A DNA stretch of 64,000 nucleotides from Campylobacter pinnipediorum subsp. pinnipediorum (GCF_002021925.1 NZ_CP012546.1:620001-684000), one strand, 5' to 3'. Counted from the first letter of the stretch, positions 1 to 10,494 are shown. The notes: generated by a model from the sequence alone, not told the origin. Numbers and translations: made by a program.

Positions 1-1
1 A

Positions 2-1519
2 AAACTTTATTCTATTTATAGTGGGGACAGTGAGAAAAAAATACGAAACCTTATAAACAAAACAAGAGGTTTGCTTGTATTATCTGAAAATATAGATGCA
101 AAAACAGCTATGCATTTAAAAGAATTATCAAGAAAATTATATCAAAAAAAGATTTTTATACCTATACATGGCTCTAGTTTTATACAAGGTCTTGATGTAT
201 TTGAAAGTGAAGAGAGTAGAAAAAATAGAACTTATATAGCAAAAAATGCTTTAACCCCTATAATTGGCTATATGATACAAAAAGATGGAAAAAGCTCCGG
301 TGCAAAAGGTATAGAAAAGTATTATGATGATTTTTTGGCGCCTATTCAGGATGCAAAATTTATAGGTCCAAGAGATGTTGGAAGCAATATAATATTTACG
401 AGTGAATCTAATCTTGCAAATAGAGTAGATGGATATGATGTTGGAATTTCTGTATCTTTAAAATTCCAAAGTATGCTTGAAAAAATAGTTGATAACCAAA
501 GAGAATTTTTAGATGCTAGTGAAATTATAGCTTGTGTTATGGATAGCAAGACAGGTGAAATTTTAGCTCTTGCATCAAGTTCTAGATATGATCCATCAAG
601 TATTAGAAAACAAGATATATTGTCTTTAAACTCAGCAGCTACTGAGTATTCATATGAGATAGGTTCTGTGTTTAAACCTTTTATATTTTCTATATTGATG
701 TCTGAAAAAAAATTAAATCCGGTTGAGATCGTAAATACTTATAATGGTAAATATAAACTTGGAAAAAGAATCATAAGAGATACTCATCCTGAGCCAAGCA
801 TGAGTGCCGAGGATGTTATAGCATATAGTTCAAATATAGGTATGATTGAGCTATCTAAGCGTTTAGATGGTATTCAGATATATAATGGTCTTATAAATTT
901 TGGATTTACTCAAAAAACTGGCGTTGATATACCTTATGAACAAGTAGGTGCGATACCAAGTGCTATTAAGCTTAATTCTCAAACATATAAAGCAACAGTT
1001 AGCTATGGATACGGTGTTAGTGCAACATTTATGCAGCTTTTGAAATCTTATAATGTTTTTAATAATAAAGGCATTGCTGTTATCCCGCATTTTGCCGTAT
1101 ATTTTGAAAAAAATGGCAAGAAATATTCTCCACCTATATTAAATGGATTAAATCAAAACTCAAAACAAATAATATCTCAAGATATTGCAAAAAGAATGAA
1201 AAGAATACTTATAAAAGTTGTTGAAAAAGGAACTGGTCAAAAAGCATTTACCCCTGGCTTGGAAGTAGGAGGCAAAACAGGAACAGCTCATATAGCTAAA
1301 AATGGAGTATATTCTAATACATACAATGGATCATTTTTTGGGTTTGCAAATGATGATTTTGGACATAACTATACTATAGGTGTTCTTGCTAGAAATCCTA
1401 AGAAAAAATATTATTATTATGGGGCACAAAGTGCTTTACCGGTATTTAAGAGAACTGTTGATTTGCTTGTAAATGAAGGTTATCTGAAAAAGAACGAGAT
1501 TGAGAAAAATGATGAGTAA
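2..1519 (+). CDS. ftsI: Septal peptidoglycan transpeptidase FtsI (PBP3), 3' part
   Basis: Class B penicillin-binding protein that cross-links septal peptidoglycan at the cytoplasmic membrane. The frame is open to the left edge of the window, so the N-terminus (membrane anchor) is missing and the TTG at 71 is not the real start. The transpeptidase motifs are all visible: SVFK with the acyl-enzyme serine near nt 664, SSN near 828, and KTG within GGKTGTAH near 1270. The gene ends at a TAA at 1519, followed by a minus-strand gene that converges on it. The family is clear; the choice of FtsI over the elongation enzyme PBP2 rests on general similarity to Campylobacter PbpB. Confidence 0.85.
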   Translation, partial: KLYSIYSGDSEKKIRNLINKTRGLLVLSENIDAKTAMHLKELSRKLYQKKIFIPIHGSSFIQGLDVFESEESRKNRTYIAKNALTPIIGYMIQKDGKSSGAKGIEKYYDDFLAPIQDAKFIGPRDVGSNIIFTSESNLANRVDGYDVGISVSLKFQSMLEKIVDNQREFLDASEIIACVMDSKTGEILALASSSRYDPSSIRKQDILSLNSAATEYSYEIGSVFKPFIFSILMSEKKLNPVEIVNTYNGKYKLGKRIIRDTHPEPSMSAEDVIAYSSNIGMIELSKRLDGIQIYNGLINFGFTQKTGVDIPYEQVGAIPSAIKLNSQTYKATVSYGYGVSATFMQLLKSYNVFNNKGIAVIPHFAVYFEKNGKKYSPPILNGLNQNSKQIISQDIAKRMKRILIKVVEKGTGQKAFTPGLEVGGKTGTAHIAKNGVYSNTYNGSFFGFANDDFGHNYTIGVLARNPKKKYYYYGAQSALPVFKRTVDLLVNEGYLKKNEIEKNDE

Positions 1520-1541
1520 GTAAAAAGTTATCTATTAATTA

Positions 1542-4388
1542 TTAGTTTTTACCCCCGCCTAGCATCTCTTTTTTAACTATCTCAACCAGTTGAGCTTTGT
1601 TTATCTGTGGTGATAATATTTTAATATAATGTTTAATACTGAAATTATTTCTAGATTTATTGCTAAATATAAATAATTTTGTATCTATGCCAAATACTAT
1701 CCTGGAGTCTTCTATTAAGCTTAATATTTTTTTGGTATCAAAATTTTTTTCATTATCATCTATAAATATTAGACCATAAATTGTATTTTTTATATAATTT
1801 TCAAATTCTTCAAAGCTATCCGCAGTTGTCAAATATGTATTAAATTCAGATAATGCTCCAGCGAATATTTTATTTTCAATAGGTGATTTTTTAAATAATA
1901 AAATATTATAACTTTTTTTATATATATTATTGTTGTTTAAAAAAGTATCAAAATTTGGTATAAAACCTGCAAGTATTCTTCTTAAATTCTTTTTGCTAAA
2001 TGGTTTTTTTATGTATTCATCAAATACTGTTAATGATTGTTCTGGTGATATACTTCCAGCACTAGATATCATAGCTATTATAGGGGTATGTCTTCCAATT
2101 TCATTATTTTTATATTTTTTTGCAATTTCTAAAGATTTTAGTCCGTATGCATCTGTATCCATTAAAAATAAATCAAATCTTTTGTTTTTTGTTAATTCTT
2201 CTATGTTTTTATGATCGCTTGCTGATGTTATATCAATATTATATTTTTCAAATGAATGTTTTATGATATTAAGATTTATATTATTATTTTCTATTATTAG
2301 TATTTGTGGTTTATTTAAAATAAATTTTTGAGTTGATTTTGTATCTGTATTTTTTTGTAGATATTGTAAAATTTTTATAGGTGTTAAAGGATCTTTTATA
2401 CTTATAATATTTTGTGAATCATAAGATATATCTTTTGTTTTTCTTGTAAATATTATTCGATAATTTTTAATATTGTCTACTTTATTTAAGCTTGAAAAAA
2501 CAGTCGGATTTAAACCTATATTTTGTAATGTTTTTTTGAAAAATATATTATAGTCTTTATCTAAATCATCGATATATGCAATAGGTATTTTGTTATTTAA
2601 ATTTTGATATTCTTCTATTTCATTCATTGTTTTTAATACAATTTCAAATGAAAATTCATTACCAATATCTTTTGAGCTTTTTATTTTGAGCTTTGATTGC
2701 ATACTTTTTAAATAAAGAGAGGATAGAGATAGCCAAAATTGCATATATTCATCATCTATTGTTTTTATATCAACAACATCTTCATTCTGAATAAAATTTT
2801 CAAGTGTTGAATCAGCATTATTTTTTATAGTAAATAGTATATTTGTTACATCATTGTTTTTAGAATTTATGACTTGTTTTATTTTTACTACAATTTTTGA
2901 ATATTGGTTGCATTGATATATAGCGCAAAACAAAATATTAGATATTGTATTTATTATTTTATCTTTATCTCCTATAAGATTATTTTTTATTTTAGGGTCT
3001 ATAAAGGTTGTATAATTTATATTTTTTTTGTTGATTTCATTAATTCTAGATTCAAGAGCTATGCTGAAAACATCTTGTGGATTAAAGACAACTTCGCTTT
3101 TTTCTAATTCGTTGTTTTCAAAATATACAGTGTTTAAAATATCATTAAATGTAGAGTATTCTTTTGAGTAATTTTCTTCTAATACGCTAAGTGCTTTTAA
3201 TTGTTCAGATGAGGTGTAACTTTTTCTTAAAAATGATATACTATGAAGTTTTTCTTCTAGTTGCATTTTTTGTCTTTGAGTTGCTTTTTTTATATATTTG
3301 CTTTTAATTTTATTTAAAGTAATAATTTTTTTATATGATTTTTTTAAATTTTCATATATGTCTTTAAAATTTAAGATCGTATTGTAATTTTCTAAATTTA
3401 ATTCATCTTGATTATCATAAAAAAAATCCTTTGCTAATCTGATATTTTCTTTTATAATTGTTAGCTCTTTAATTTTTTTAATAATATTGATGGTAATAAA
3501 TATAAAAATCATAAGCAATGTGACTGATAATATTATATTTTGTTTATATCTTTTTAAAATAATTGAATTTTTGATAGATAATTCAGACTCTATGATATTT
3601 GAAGCTTCTAGTAAAAATATAAATTTATCTTTTTGAAAATTATCTATTAGATACAATTCTTCGTTTGTTATGTTTTTTTTCTTTAATTCTGATAGTTTAT
3701 TGCCTTCTTCAAATATTTTTTTTAAATATCCACTATTTTTAGAAGTATTTAAAAAATTTATCATTCTCTCTTTTGATTCATTTTTTGGTAAAAATTTTAT
3801 ATCTATAAGATTTGAAATATCAGCTTGGAGCCAGTTTAATATATTATTGCTTGAAACTTGTTCGTTATTTGTTATAGCTTTTTGTATGTATTCTCTATTA
3901 AAGTTTATTTTTGACGCGTTTATATATATATCATTTAATATAATAATATATGTTCTTAATTCATTATTTAATGATTTGAGATCTAAAAATTTAGAATTTC
4001 CGTTTATCATTGAATCGTTTATATTTCTATAAAAACTTAAAAATATATAATTGCTAGTTATTCTTTGTCGTAAAATTTCAACTTGTGATTTTATTGATAT
4101 TGTTTCATCTTGTTTTTCTGGCTTAAAGGAAATTAATGCATCTATGTCATCATCGGTTTTTTTTCTTAAAATATCTATATTGTAAAAATTATTTTTTTTA
4201 GAATTTACTATCTCTCTTTCTAATATAAGTGATTTTATTATATTTTTTAAAATATTTTGCTCTTTTATGCTCTCTGCTAATTTGTTGGAGTTGTAAACAT
4301 AGGTAGAAAAATTATATATTTTATACAATATAAAAAAAATAGTAAAAATTAAAGGTATAATTACAATGTAATCTTTAAATTTTTTCAT
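1542..4388 (-). CDS. Degenerate hybrid sensor kinase-like membrane protein with receiver domains
   Basis: Membrane protein of 948 residues. TM1 is about residues 7-29 and TM2 about 284-303. The all-helical periplasmic region between them may be a NIT or other helical sensor domain (uncertain). A coiled coil (about 330-400) and a HATPase-like region with an N-box-like segment (about residues 480-500) follow, but no H-box with the usual SHE(L/I)RTP is visible. Three receiver-like domains come next: the first (near IAYIDDLDKD) lacks a phospho-acceptor Asp, the second keeps LFLMDTD and KKPF, and the third keeps LIFIDDNE but lacks the acidic pair. It overlaps the upstream PAS/Hpt-like gene by 4 bp, so the two probably act together. 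Signal and output are unknown. It could be a scaffold rather than an active kinase. Confidence 0.75.
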   Translation of the reverse strand: MKKFKDYIVIIPLIFTIFFILYKIYNFSTYVYNSNKLAESIKEQNILKNIIKSLILEREIVNSKKNNFYNIDILRKKTDDDIDALISFKPEKQDETISIKSQVEILRQRITSNYIFLSFYRNINDSMINGNSKFLDLKSLNNELRTYIIILNDIYINASKINFNREYIQKAITNNEQVSSNNILNWLQADISNLIDIKFLPKNESKERMINFLNTSKNSGYLKKIFEEGNKLSELKKKNITNEELYLIDNFQKDKFIFLLEASNIIESELSIKNSIILKRYKQNIILSVTLLMIFIFITINIIKKIKELTIIKENIRLAKDFFYDNQDELNLENYNTILNFKDIYENLKKSYKKIITLNKIKSKYIKKATQRQKMQLEEKLHSISFLRKSYTSSEQLKALSVLEENYSKEYSTFNDILNTVYFENNELEKSEVVFNPQDVFSIALESRINEINKKNINYTTFIDPKIKNNLIGDKDKIINTISNILFCAIYQCNQYSKIVVKIKQVINSKNNDVTNILFTIKNNADSTLENFIQNEDVVDIKTIDDEYMQFWLSLSSLYLKSMQSKLKIKSSKDIGNEFSFEIVLKTMNEIEEYQNLNNKIPIAYIDDLDKDYNIFFKKTLQNIGLNPTVFSSLNKVDNIKNYRIIFTRKTKDISYDSQNIISIKDPLTPIKILQYLQKNTDTKSTQKFILNKPQILIIENNNINLNIIKHSFEKYNIDITSASDHKNIEELTKNKRFDLFLMDTDAYGLKSLEIAKKYKNNEIGRHTPIIAMISSAGSISPEQSLTVFDEYIKKPFSKKNLRRILAGFIPNFDTFLNNNNIYKKSYNILLFKKSPIENKIFAGALSEFNTYLTTADSFEEFENYIKNTIYGLIFIDDNEKNFDTKKILSLIEDSRIVFGIDTKLFIFSNKSRNNFSIKHYIKILSPQINKAQLVEIVKKEMLGGGKN

Positions 4389-5137
4389 ACATTCTCCTGA
4401 TATTTAGACAAAACATTTTGTAATTCATCTATATTTTCTTTAACATTAAGTATTAATGTATTTAACTCTGAGTTGTTTGAATTTTGAATTTCTGTAAAAA
4501 TTTTAACCAGGGGTGTTATATGTAATATAATTGCAGTTTCTTTTATTTTTTTTGTGATTTTTTTTATTTCTTGTATATTATGTGTAATAATTGCATTTTG
4601 TATTGCTAATTCATGTCTCTTAGTGTCTCTTATAAAAATATTCATATATGAAATAAATTCATCTTTTTCTAGGTTTAAGAAATTTCTATTTTTTTCAAGC
4701 CAAGCTTCATCAATAGATATATTTCTATGAAATTTAGATGTTTCTTTATTTTTTGTATTCTTTAGTATTGGAAGTCTAACTTCTGGAATATGAAAAATAT
4801 TATCTTTTGTATTATTTTTATCTTGTGAAATTACATTTTCAATTACAAGCTCTAAGCCATAGAAGCTATCAGTGCCTTTAGTAAAAAATTCATCTATTTT
4901 AAAGATCGCGATTGCGGTTTTACCACTTTTTGTTTTTATATTAAATTTTGTTTTTGTGTTTGAATTTTCTATAATATTTTGTATAAAAGGTTTGTTAATA
5001 TTTTTTGGATAATTTTGTATTATTTCGTCTATATCTTTGTACTGCGATAAAAAATCTTCTAAGTCGTGATACTCTAAAATTCCTAAAGTTTTTTTGTCTA
5101 TCCCTATAATCTTATAATCTTTATTGTATATTATCAA
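4385..5137 (-). CDS. PAS-like / Hpt-like protein paired with the hybrid kinase
   Basis: Soluble protein of 250 residues. The N-terminal ~100 residues look PAS-like, including a helix and strand pair around LGILEYHDLEDFL and a C-terminal strand GLELVIENV. The C-terminal ~100 residues form a helical bundle with the spacing of an Hpt domain, but where the aHxLKG phospho-histidine motif should be the sequence reads TKKIKETA, so the histidine appears to be replaced. It overlaps uvrC upstream and the hybrid kinase downstream by 4 bp each. In the family such a protein would relay phosphate; with the His missing, a non-catalytic adaptor role is inferred. Function is not assignable with confidence. 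Confidence 0.6.
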   Translation of the reverse strand: MIIYNKDYKIIGIDKKTLGILEYHDLEDFLSQYKDIDEIIQNYPKNINKPFIQNIIENSNTKTKFNIKTKSGKTAIAIFKIDEFFTKGTDSFYGLELVIENVISQDKNNTKDNIFHIPEVRLPILKNTKNKETSKFHRNISIDEAWLEKNRNFLNLEKDEFISYMNIFIRDTKRHELAIQNAIITHNIQEIKKITKKIKETAIILHITPLVKIFTEIQNSNNSELNTLILNVKENIDELQNVLSKYQENV

Positions 5138-6939
5138 GACTTTTCCTTAAATATTTTATCCGCAACACTTTTATTGGTTATTCTTTTTATATCATCATAA
5201 CTTGATTTATATATTTTATCAAAACTTCCATAAAAATTAACTAATTTTGTAATGCTTCCCTTTGAAATTCCAAGCTTTGCTAGTTTTGAATTTTGTGTAT
5301 CTTGTTTGCTTTTAATTTTTCTATGAAAGCTTATTGCAAATCTATGAGCCTCATCTCTCATTTTTTGAAAAAATAAAAGCTTTTTATCATCTGTCGCTAA
5401 ATTAAATTTATTGTTTATGGTGTAAATTTTATCCTTTGCTTTGCCTTTTGCCCTATGTGCTTTTGCATCAATTTTTTCTTTTGATATAGCTATGACATCT
5501 ATATTTGTTCCAGAACTTTTTAGTATTTCAACAGCTAAATTTAGCAAAGCTTCTCCGCCATCTATTATCCACAAATCAGGTGGACTTAATTTGTCAAATC
5601 TTAAAGCTCTTATTGTTAAGCTCTCTCTCATTTGATCATAATCATTTTTGTTCTCAAGATGAAAATGTCTATATTTTTCTTTTGCAAAATTTCCATTTTC
5701 ATATCTTATCATACCAGCAACTGTTGCTTCTCCGAATAGATGTGAGTTGTCAAAACACTCTATCGTGTTTGGTATATGGCTTAGGTTAAAATACTCTTTT
5801 AACTCATTTAAAAAACCCATATCATTTGTTTTTATATGTTTTTGTATTGTTATTTGTGCATTTTTTTGTGCTATTTCGCAAATTTTTCTTTTTTCTCCAA
5901 CTTTTGGTTGCTTGATTGAAAATTTCTTATTATGTCTTTTGTTTAAAATTTCAGCTACCAAATCCATATCTTCAAACTCATCAAATGTATAAATTTTAGT
6001 TGTTGTTACTGGTTGATTTATAGCAAAATTATCAAGTATAAAGTGCTTATATATCTCATTTATTTCGTTATTTTCTCCATCTTTTGCATTTGTTATATCG
6101 CTTTTTACACCAACTATTTTTCCTTTTTGTATGCTAAATCTTATACCGCAAAATAAATCCAAATATTTAGTTACACAAAATACCTCAAAATCTTCAAGTT
6201 TTGCTATATCAACCTCTATTTTTACCTCTAAATTTTTTATACTATTTATCTGATCTCTTATTGCTGCCGCTTGTTCGTAATTTTGTGAATTTGCATATAT
6301 TTGCATTAAATTTGTTAGCTTTGGTATCATTAAACTAGGATTTTGTAAAGATATCAATGCCTCATCTACTATTTTTTTATAGTCCTCTTTTGAAATTTCA
6401 TTTTCACAAGGAGCATAACATCTTTGCATTTGATAAAAAAGGCACTTTTTTTTACTCTTTAAGCACGATTTTTTTTGAATTAGTCTAAAATTTATATAAA
6501 TAGCTTCCAATAAATCTTTCGAACCACTAAAAAAAGGTCCAAAATATTTTATATTTGCGCCTTGAACTATCTTTCTTGTTATTTCAAATCTTGGAAAATC
6601 TTCGTTTAAGTCTATAAAAATATAAGGGTATGTTTTATCATCTCTTAGTAAAATATTATATTTTGGTTTTAGTTGTTTTATAAATGAGTTTTCAAGTATT
6701 AATGCATCAGCTTCGCTACTAGTTACTATGTATTCAAGATGCTTTGTTTCACTTATCATTTTATAAATTCTAGGGCTTAGATTTGATGATGGGGACAAAG
6801 TCGGAGTAAAATTAAAATAACTTTTTACTCTATTAAAAAGGTTTTTGGCTTTTCCTACATATAAAAGTCTATTTTTTTCATCGAAGTATTGATATACACC
6901 AGAACTTTTTGGCAAAGTTCTTAATTCATCTAATAGCAA
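5134..6939 (-). CDS. uvrC: Excinuclease ABC subunit C
   Basis: Makes both incisions around bulky lesions in nucleotide excision repair together with UvrA/UvrB in the cytoplasm. It is 601 residues, typical length. An N-terminal GIY-YIG nuclease domain (GVYQYF and LLYVGKAKNLFNRV, residues ~14-37), a Cys-containing segment, a UVR motif near residue 200-235, the RNase H-like endonuclease core (CFDNSHLFG, WIIDGG), and a C-terminal helix-hairpin-helix (KLGISKGSITKL) are present. The start is TTG, placed directly after the TAA of the upstream DciA-like gene with AAAGGAAAA as ribosome site, so the two are translationally coupled. Confidence 0.95.
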   Translation of the reverse strand: MLLDELRTLPKSSGVYQYFDEKNRLLYVGKAKNLFNRVKSYFNFTPTLSPSSNLSPRIYKMISETKHLEYIVTSSEADALILENSFIKQLKPKYNILLRDDKTYPYIFIDLNEDFPRFEITRKIVQGANIKYFGPFFSGSKDLLEAIYINFRLIQKKSCLKSKKKCLFYQMQRCYAPCENEISKEDYKKIVDEALISLQNPSLMIPKLTNLMQIYANSQNYEQAAAIRDQINSIKNLEVKIEVDIAKLEDFEVFCVTKYLDLFCGIRFSIQKGKIVGVKSDITNAKDGENNEINEIYKHFILDNFAINQPVTTTKIYTFDEFEDMDLVAEILNKRHNKKFSIKQPKVGEKRKICEIAQKNAQITIQKHIKTNDMGFLNELKEYFNLSHIPNTIECFDNSHLFGEATVAGMIRYENGNFAKEKYRHFHLENKNDYDQMRESLTIRALRFDKLSPPDLWIIDGGEALLNLAVEILKSSGTNIDVIAISKEKIDAKAHRAKGKAKDKIYTINNKFNLATDDKKLLFFQKMRDEAHRFAISFHRKIKSKQDTQNSKLAKLGISKGSITKLVNFYGSFDKIYKSSYDDIKRITNKSVADKIFKEKS

Positions 6940-7398
6940 TTATAATTTTCCTTTTATGATTTTTCTAATCTCTTCAAAATGAATATAAATTTCTTGATTT
7001 TTTGCTAAATTTTTAAACTCACCCTTGCTTTTTGGCGGTGTTTTTATGTGCTGATTGTAGTTAATAACAAGACTATTTTGTAATTGTATCTTATTTGTTA
7101 CAAATATTTTTATATCTGTTACACTAGCAAAAACAGATTCTGGTCTTACCTGAACTATGGTTTTTAATAAACCTTTTATCATTTTTATATTATTATCGTA
7201 GCGCAGTTCACGAAGCAATATTGGATTTTTAAGCACTATAAATAATGTTTTGTCTTTTACATAACAAAACGATATAAATTGTTTATGGGTTTCGCTCATC
7301 ATACTTATTAGCTCTTGATATTGCTTTATTTTATTGAGTTTTTCGTATAAAGGATTTTGATACACATGTTTTTCAATAATAAATTTAATATCTTTCAT
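6940..7398 (-). CDS. DciA/DUF721-like protein
   Basis: Protein of 152 residues with the DUF721 pattern: an N-terminal helix, a strand-rich core (TLFIVLKNPILLRELRY) and a helix with KMIKGLLKTI. DciA is the ancestral loader or assistant of the replicative helicase DnaB in bacteria lacking DnaC. It is the first gene of a minus-strand operon with uvrC, and its stop abuts the uvrC start. Its 5' end overlaps divergently the small lipoprotein gene at 7366. Assignment is by pattern; the family is very divergent in Campylobacterota. Confidence 0.6.
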   Translation of the reverse strand: MKDIKFIIEKHVYQNPLYEKLNKIKQYQELISMMSETHKQFISFCYVKDKTLFIVLKNPILLRELRYDNNIKMIKGLLKTIVQVRPESVFASVTDIKIFVTNKIQLQNSLVINYNQHIKTPPKSKGEFKNLAKNQEIYIHFEEIRKIIKGKL

Positions 7399-7506
7399 AA
7401 GGTTATTTTAGCATTTTTTATATTAATTTTTCTTGGAGGGTGTGGTTATAAAGCAGATCCATTTTATAGCGAAAATGTTACACAATCTAAGTATATTGAT
7501 GGTTAA
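7366..7506 (+). CDS. Small LptM-like lipoprotein
   Basis: A 46-residue ORF, ATG at 7366 with AGGA about 11 nt upstream. It has two basic residues, a hydrophobic stretch (VILAFFILIFL) and a lipobox ending GGC, with the lipidated Cys at residue 26. The sequence after the Cys is GYKADPFY, resembling the start of mature LptM/YifL (GLKGPLYF), which assists maturation of the LPS translocon subunit LptD in enterobacteria. It overlaps the 5' end of the DciA-like gene antisense by 33 bp and is followed by nhaD. The lipoprotein nature is strongly supported by the sequence; the LptM relation is an inference from the short motif. Confidence 0.65.
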   Translation: MFFNNKFNIFHKVILAFFILIFLGGCGYKADPFYSENVTQSKYIDG

Positions 7507-7585
7507 AATATATACTTAAAACTTAAATTTATATTGTTTTAGTAAAATACTTAGTTATTTAATTTTCATTCAAGGAGAAAAGTAG

Positions 7586-8959
7586 ATGAAATTTCTTGGA
7601 CTTATAGTCTTGTTTTTTGCAGCTGCCTTTGGTTCTGGTGCTGAGGTTGCGGTTGATCATATAGACCTTAGTACAACTTGGGCTGGCTGGTTGTGTCTTG
7701 TAGTATTTGTTATTGGATATTATTTTATAGCGGCTGAAGAGCTGTATCATGTAAATAAAGCTAAACCAGCTATATTTATAGGCACTTTTATGTTTATACT
7801 TTTGGGTATTTATATGGCCATAAATAGTATGTCTATGGAGCCTTTAAATAATGAGATAAATCATCTTATTATAGAGATTGCTCAGATAGTATTTTTCTTG
7901 ATGGTTGCTATGACATATATAGAAGCATTAATAGAAAGAGATGTTTTTAATGTATTAAAATACAATTTAGTCTCAAAAGGCTATTCTTACAAAAAACTTT
8001 TTTGGCTAACTGGTGTTATTGCATTTTTCTTAAGCCCAGTAGCTGACAATCTTACAACAGCACTTATTTTATCTACTGTTCTTTTGACAATAGATAGAGA
8101 AAATAAAGCATTCTTGGTAACCGGTGCAATAAATATAGTTGTTGCAGCAAATGCTGGTGGTGCATGGAGTCCATTTGGAGATATCACAACTCTTATGGTT
8201 TGGGCGGCAGGAAAATCTCCATTTATAGATTTCTTAGCACTTTTTCCTGCTTCATTTATTGGTTGGATTATTACCGGATATTTATTGTCTTTAAAAGTTC
8301 CAGAAGGAAGTCCTCGTTTTGATGCAAAGAGTGAGAAAAAAGTTGTTATAAAACCTGGTGGTAAGGTTGTTATAGCTCTTGGAATTTCTACTATAGTTAT
8401 AGCTGTTTTATGTCATCAGTTCTTCCATTTACCTGCGATGTGGGGTATGATGTTTGGTTTTTCTTTACTTACTATATTTTCATATTTATTTAAGAAGAAA
8501 CACAAAGATGAAGACACTATGAATGTTTTTCACTATATGTCAAAAATAGAAAATGATACATTGTTATTTTTCTTTGGAATTTTAGCTGCTGTTGGCGCCT
8601 TGCACTATGCTGGTTTCTTAGAATATCTCATAAAACTTTATGATAGCTTCGGATTTACTAGCATAAACATTGCTGTTGGTTTTGTATCTGCTATAGTTGA
8701 CAATGTTCCTGTTATGAGTGCTGTTTTAAAATCAAATCCGGCAATGGGCGATGATGAGTGGTTGCTTGTAACACTTACGGCTGGTATCGGTGGCTCTATG
8801 ATAAGTTTTGGTTCAGCTGCTGGTGTTGGTGTTATGGGTAAATTAAGAGGTATTTATACTTTTGGTGCTCATATGTCTCAGGCTTGGAAAGTGGTTGTTG
8901 GATATATCATTTCTCTTGTTATATGGTATATTCAATTTGAAATTTTAGGATGGTATTAA
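7586..8959 (+). CDS. nhaD: NhaD-type Na+/H+ antiporter
   Basis: Inner-membrane sodium/proton antiporter of 457 residues with about 12 hydrophobic segments and an N-terminal signal-like segment ending near residue 19. Family-typical motifs are present: [10 protein letters not shown] with a membrane-embedded Asp, and [16 protein letters not shown] in the ion-transporter core. A second DNVPVMSAV motif lies near the C-terminus. The ribosome site AAGGAG lies at 7573-7578. Its stop overlaps the guaA ATG in a TAATG, so guaA is translationally coupled. Confidence 0.9.
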   Translation: MKFLGLIVLFFAAAFGSGAEVAVDHIDLSTTWAGWLCLVVFVIGYYFIAAEELYHVNKAKPAIFIGTFMFILLGIYMAINSMSMEPLNNEINHLIIEIAQIVFFLMVAMTYIEALIERDVFNVLKYNLVSKGYSYKKLFWLTGVIAFFLSPVADNLTTALILSTVLLTIDRENKAFLVTGAINIVVAANAGGAWSPFGDITTLMVWAAGKSPFIDFLALFPASFIGWIITGYLLSLKVPEGSPRFDAKSEKKVVIKPGGKVVIALGISTIVIAVLCHQFFHLPAMWGMMFGFSLLTIFSYLFKKKHKDEDTMNVFHYMSKIENDTLLFFFGILAAVGALHYAGFLEYLIKLYDSFGFTSINIAVGFVSAIVDNVPVMSAVLKSNPAMGDDEWLLVTLTAGIGGSMISFGSAAGVGVMGKLRGIYTFGAHMSQAWKVVVGYIISLVIWYIQFEILGWY

Positions 8960-10494
8960 TGAAAAAAGCTGATATTATTGTTTTGGATTTTGGTTCTCAA
9001 TATACACAATTGATAGCTAGACGCCTTAGGGAGCAGGGGTTTTATGCTGAGCTTTTGCCTTTTAATTCAAAGCTTGAGGATATAAAATCAAAACAGCCTA
9101 AGGGTATCATTCTTAGCGGTGGGCCAGCAAGTGTTTATGCTAATGATGCCTATTTCTGTGATGAAGGTGTTTTTGAGCTTGGAATTCCTGTGCTTGGAGT
9201 TTGTTATGGTATGCAACTTATAGCTCATCATTTTGGCGGTAGTGTTATACCTGCTAGAGAAAAAGAGTATGGCAAGGCTGAGCTATTTTTTGATGTTAAT
9301 CATCCTCTTTTTGAAAATACCAAAGATGGTCAAATCGTATGGATGAGTCATTCTGATAAGGTTGAAAACCTGCCTTCAAATTTTAAAGTTTTAGCTAAGT
9401 CAAAGCACTCTGATTTTTGTGCTTATGGCGATGATGAACATAAAATTTATGCTTTACAATTTCACCCTGAAGTAGCTCATAGTGAATCAGGCGATACTAT
9501 TTTGAAAAATTTTGCAAAGTTGATATGTAAATGCGAAAGCAACTGGAATATGGGAAATTTTGCAAAAGAACAGATTGCTAAAATAAAAGAAAAAGTTGGT
9601 AATGATAAAGTTCTTTGTGCTGTAAGCGGTGGTGTTGATAGCTCTGTTGTTGCGGCTTTGTTGGCTCATTCTGTCCCTGATAATTTGATAGTAGTTTTTG
9701 TTGATAATGGTCTTCTTAGAACAAGAGAGCGAGAGCAAGTAGAAAATATATTTAAGAGTAAACTCGGTGTTGATTTGATTGTTATTGATGCTAGTGAGTT
9801 GTTTTTAGGAAGATTAGCTGGAGTTGTAGACCCTGAACAAAAGCGTAAAATAATAGGCAATACCTTTATTGAAGTTTTTGAAGAAGAGGCAAAAAAACAT
9901 GAAAATGTAAAATACCTAGCTCAAGGCACACTCTATACAGACATTATAGAAAGTAGTGTTGTTGGTTCTAGTAAAACAATAAAAAGCCATCATAATGTAG
10001 GTGGTTTGCCTGATTGGATGAAATTTGAGCTTATAGAGCCTTTAAAAGAGATATTTAAAGATGAGGTTAGGGTGCTTGGACTAGAACTTGGTCTTAGTAA
10101 AGATTTGGTTTATCGTCATCCATTCCCAGGGCCAGGGCTTGCTATACGTATAATGGGCGAAGTAAATGAGCCTAGCTTGGAATTACTAAGAGCTGCTGAT
10201 GTTATACTTAGAGATGAGCTTAAATCTAGTGGCTGGTATAATAAGACTTGGCAGGCATTTTGTGTGCTTTTAAATGTCAAATCAGTAGGCGTTATGGGTG
10301 ATAATAGAACCTATGAAAACGCTGTTTGTATACGTGTTGTTGATGCTAGTGATGGTATGACAGCTAGTTTTTCAAGACTTCCTTATGAGTTACTTGAAAA
10401 TGTAAGCCGCCGTATTATAAATGAAGTTAATGGCATAAACCGTGTTGTTTATGATATTAGCTCAAAACCACCTGCTACTATTGAGTGGGAGTAA
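8959..10494 (+). CDS. guaA: GMP synthase (glutamine-hydrolysing)
   Basis: Converts XMP to GMP using glutamine and ATP. The 511 residues comprise a class I glutamine amidotransferase domain (Cys82 in GVCYGMQ; His169 and Glu171 in FHPEVAHS), an ATP pyrophosphatase domain with the P-loop SGGVDSS near residue 222, and the C-terminal dimerisation domain ending TIEWE. The ATG at 8959 is preferred over the in-frame ATG at 8950 because it overlaps the nhaD stop and gives the family's usual N-terminus. The last codons form one arm of the element attachment repeat; the present TAA stop is supplied at the junction. Confidence 0.96.
   Translation: MKKADIIVLDFGSQYTQLIARRLREQGFYAELLPFNSKLEDIKSKQPKGIILSGGPASVYANDAYFCDEGVFELGIPVLGVCYGMQLIAHHFGGSVIPAREKEYGKAELFFDVNHPLFENTKDGQIVWMSHSDKVENLPSNFKVLAKSKHSDFCAYGDDEHKIYALQFHPEVAHSESGDTILKNFAKLICKCESNWNMGNFAKEQIAKIKEKVGNDKVLCAVSGGVDSSVVAALLAHSVPDNLIVVFVDNGLLRTREREQVENIFKSKLGVDLIVIDASELFLGRLAGVVDPEQKRKIIGNTFIEVFEEEAKKHENVKYLAQGTLYTDIIESSVVGSSKTIKSHHNVGGLPDWMKFELIEPLKEIFKDEVRVLGLELGLSKDLVYRHPFPGPGLAIRIMGEVNEPSLELLRAADVILRDELKSSGWYNKTWQAFCVLLNVKSVGVMGDNRTYENAVCIRVVDASDGMTASFSRLPYELLENVSRRIINEVNGINRVVYDISSKPPATIEWE
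10480..10493 (+). repeat. attL: 14-bp direct repeat at the guaA stop
   Basis: ATTGAGTGGGAGTA, encoding the final Ile-Glu-Trp-Glu of GuaA plus the first two bases of the stop. An identical copy is at 19758-19771. Sequence identity and the placement at the ends of the foreign gene block mark it as the integration core site. Confidence 0.88.

Noticed and set aside
3670-4032. 120-codon plus-strand ORF inside the hybrid-kinase gene
   Set aside because: Phe/Ile-rich mirror of the minus-strand Lys/Asn-rich coding sequence; no start signal.
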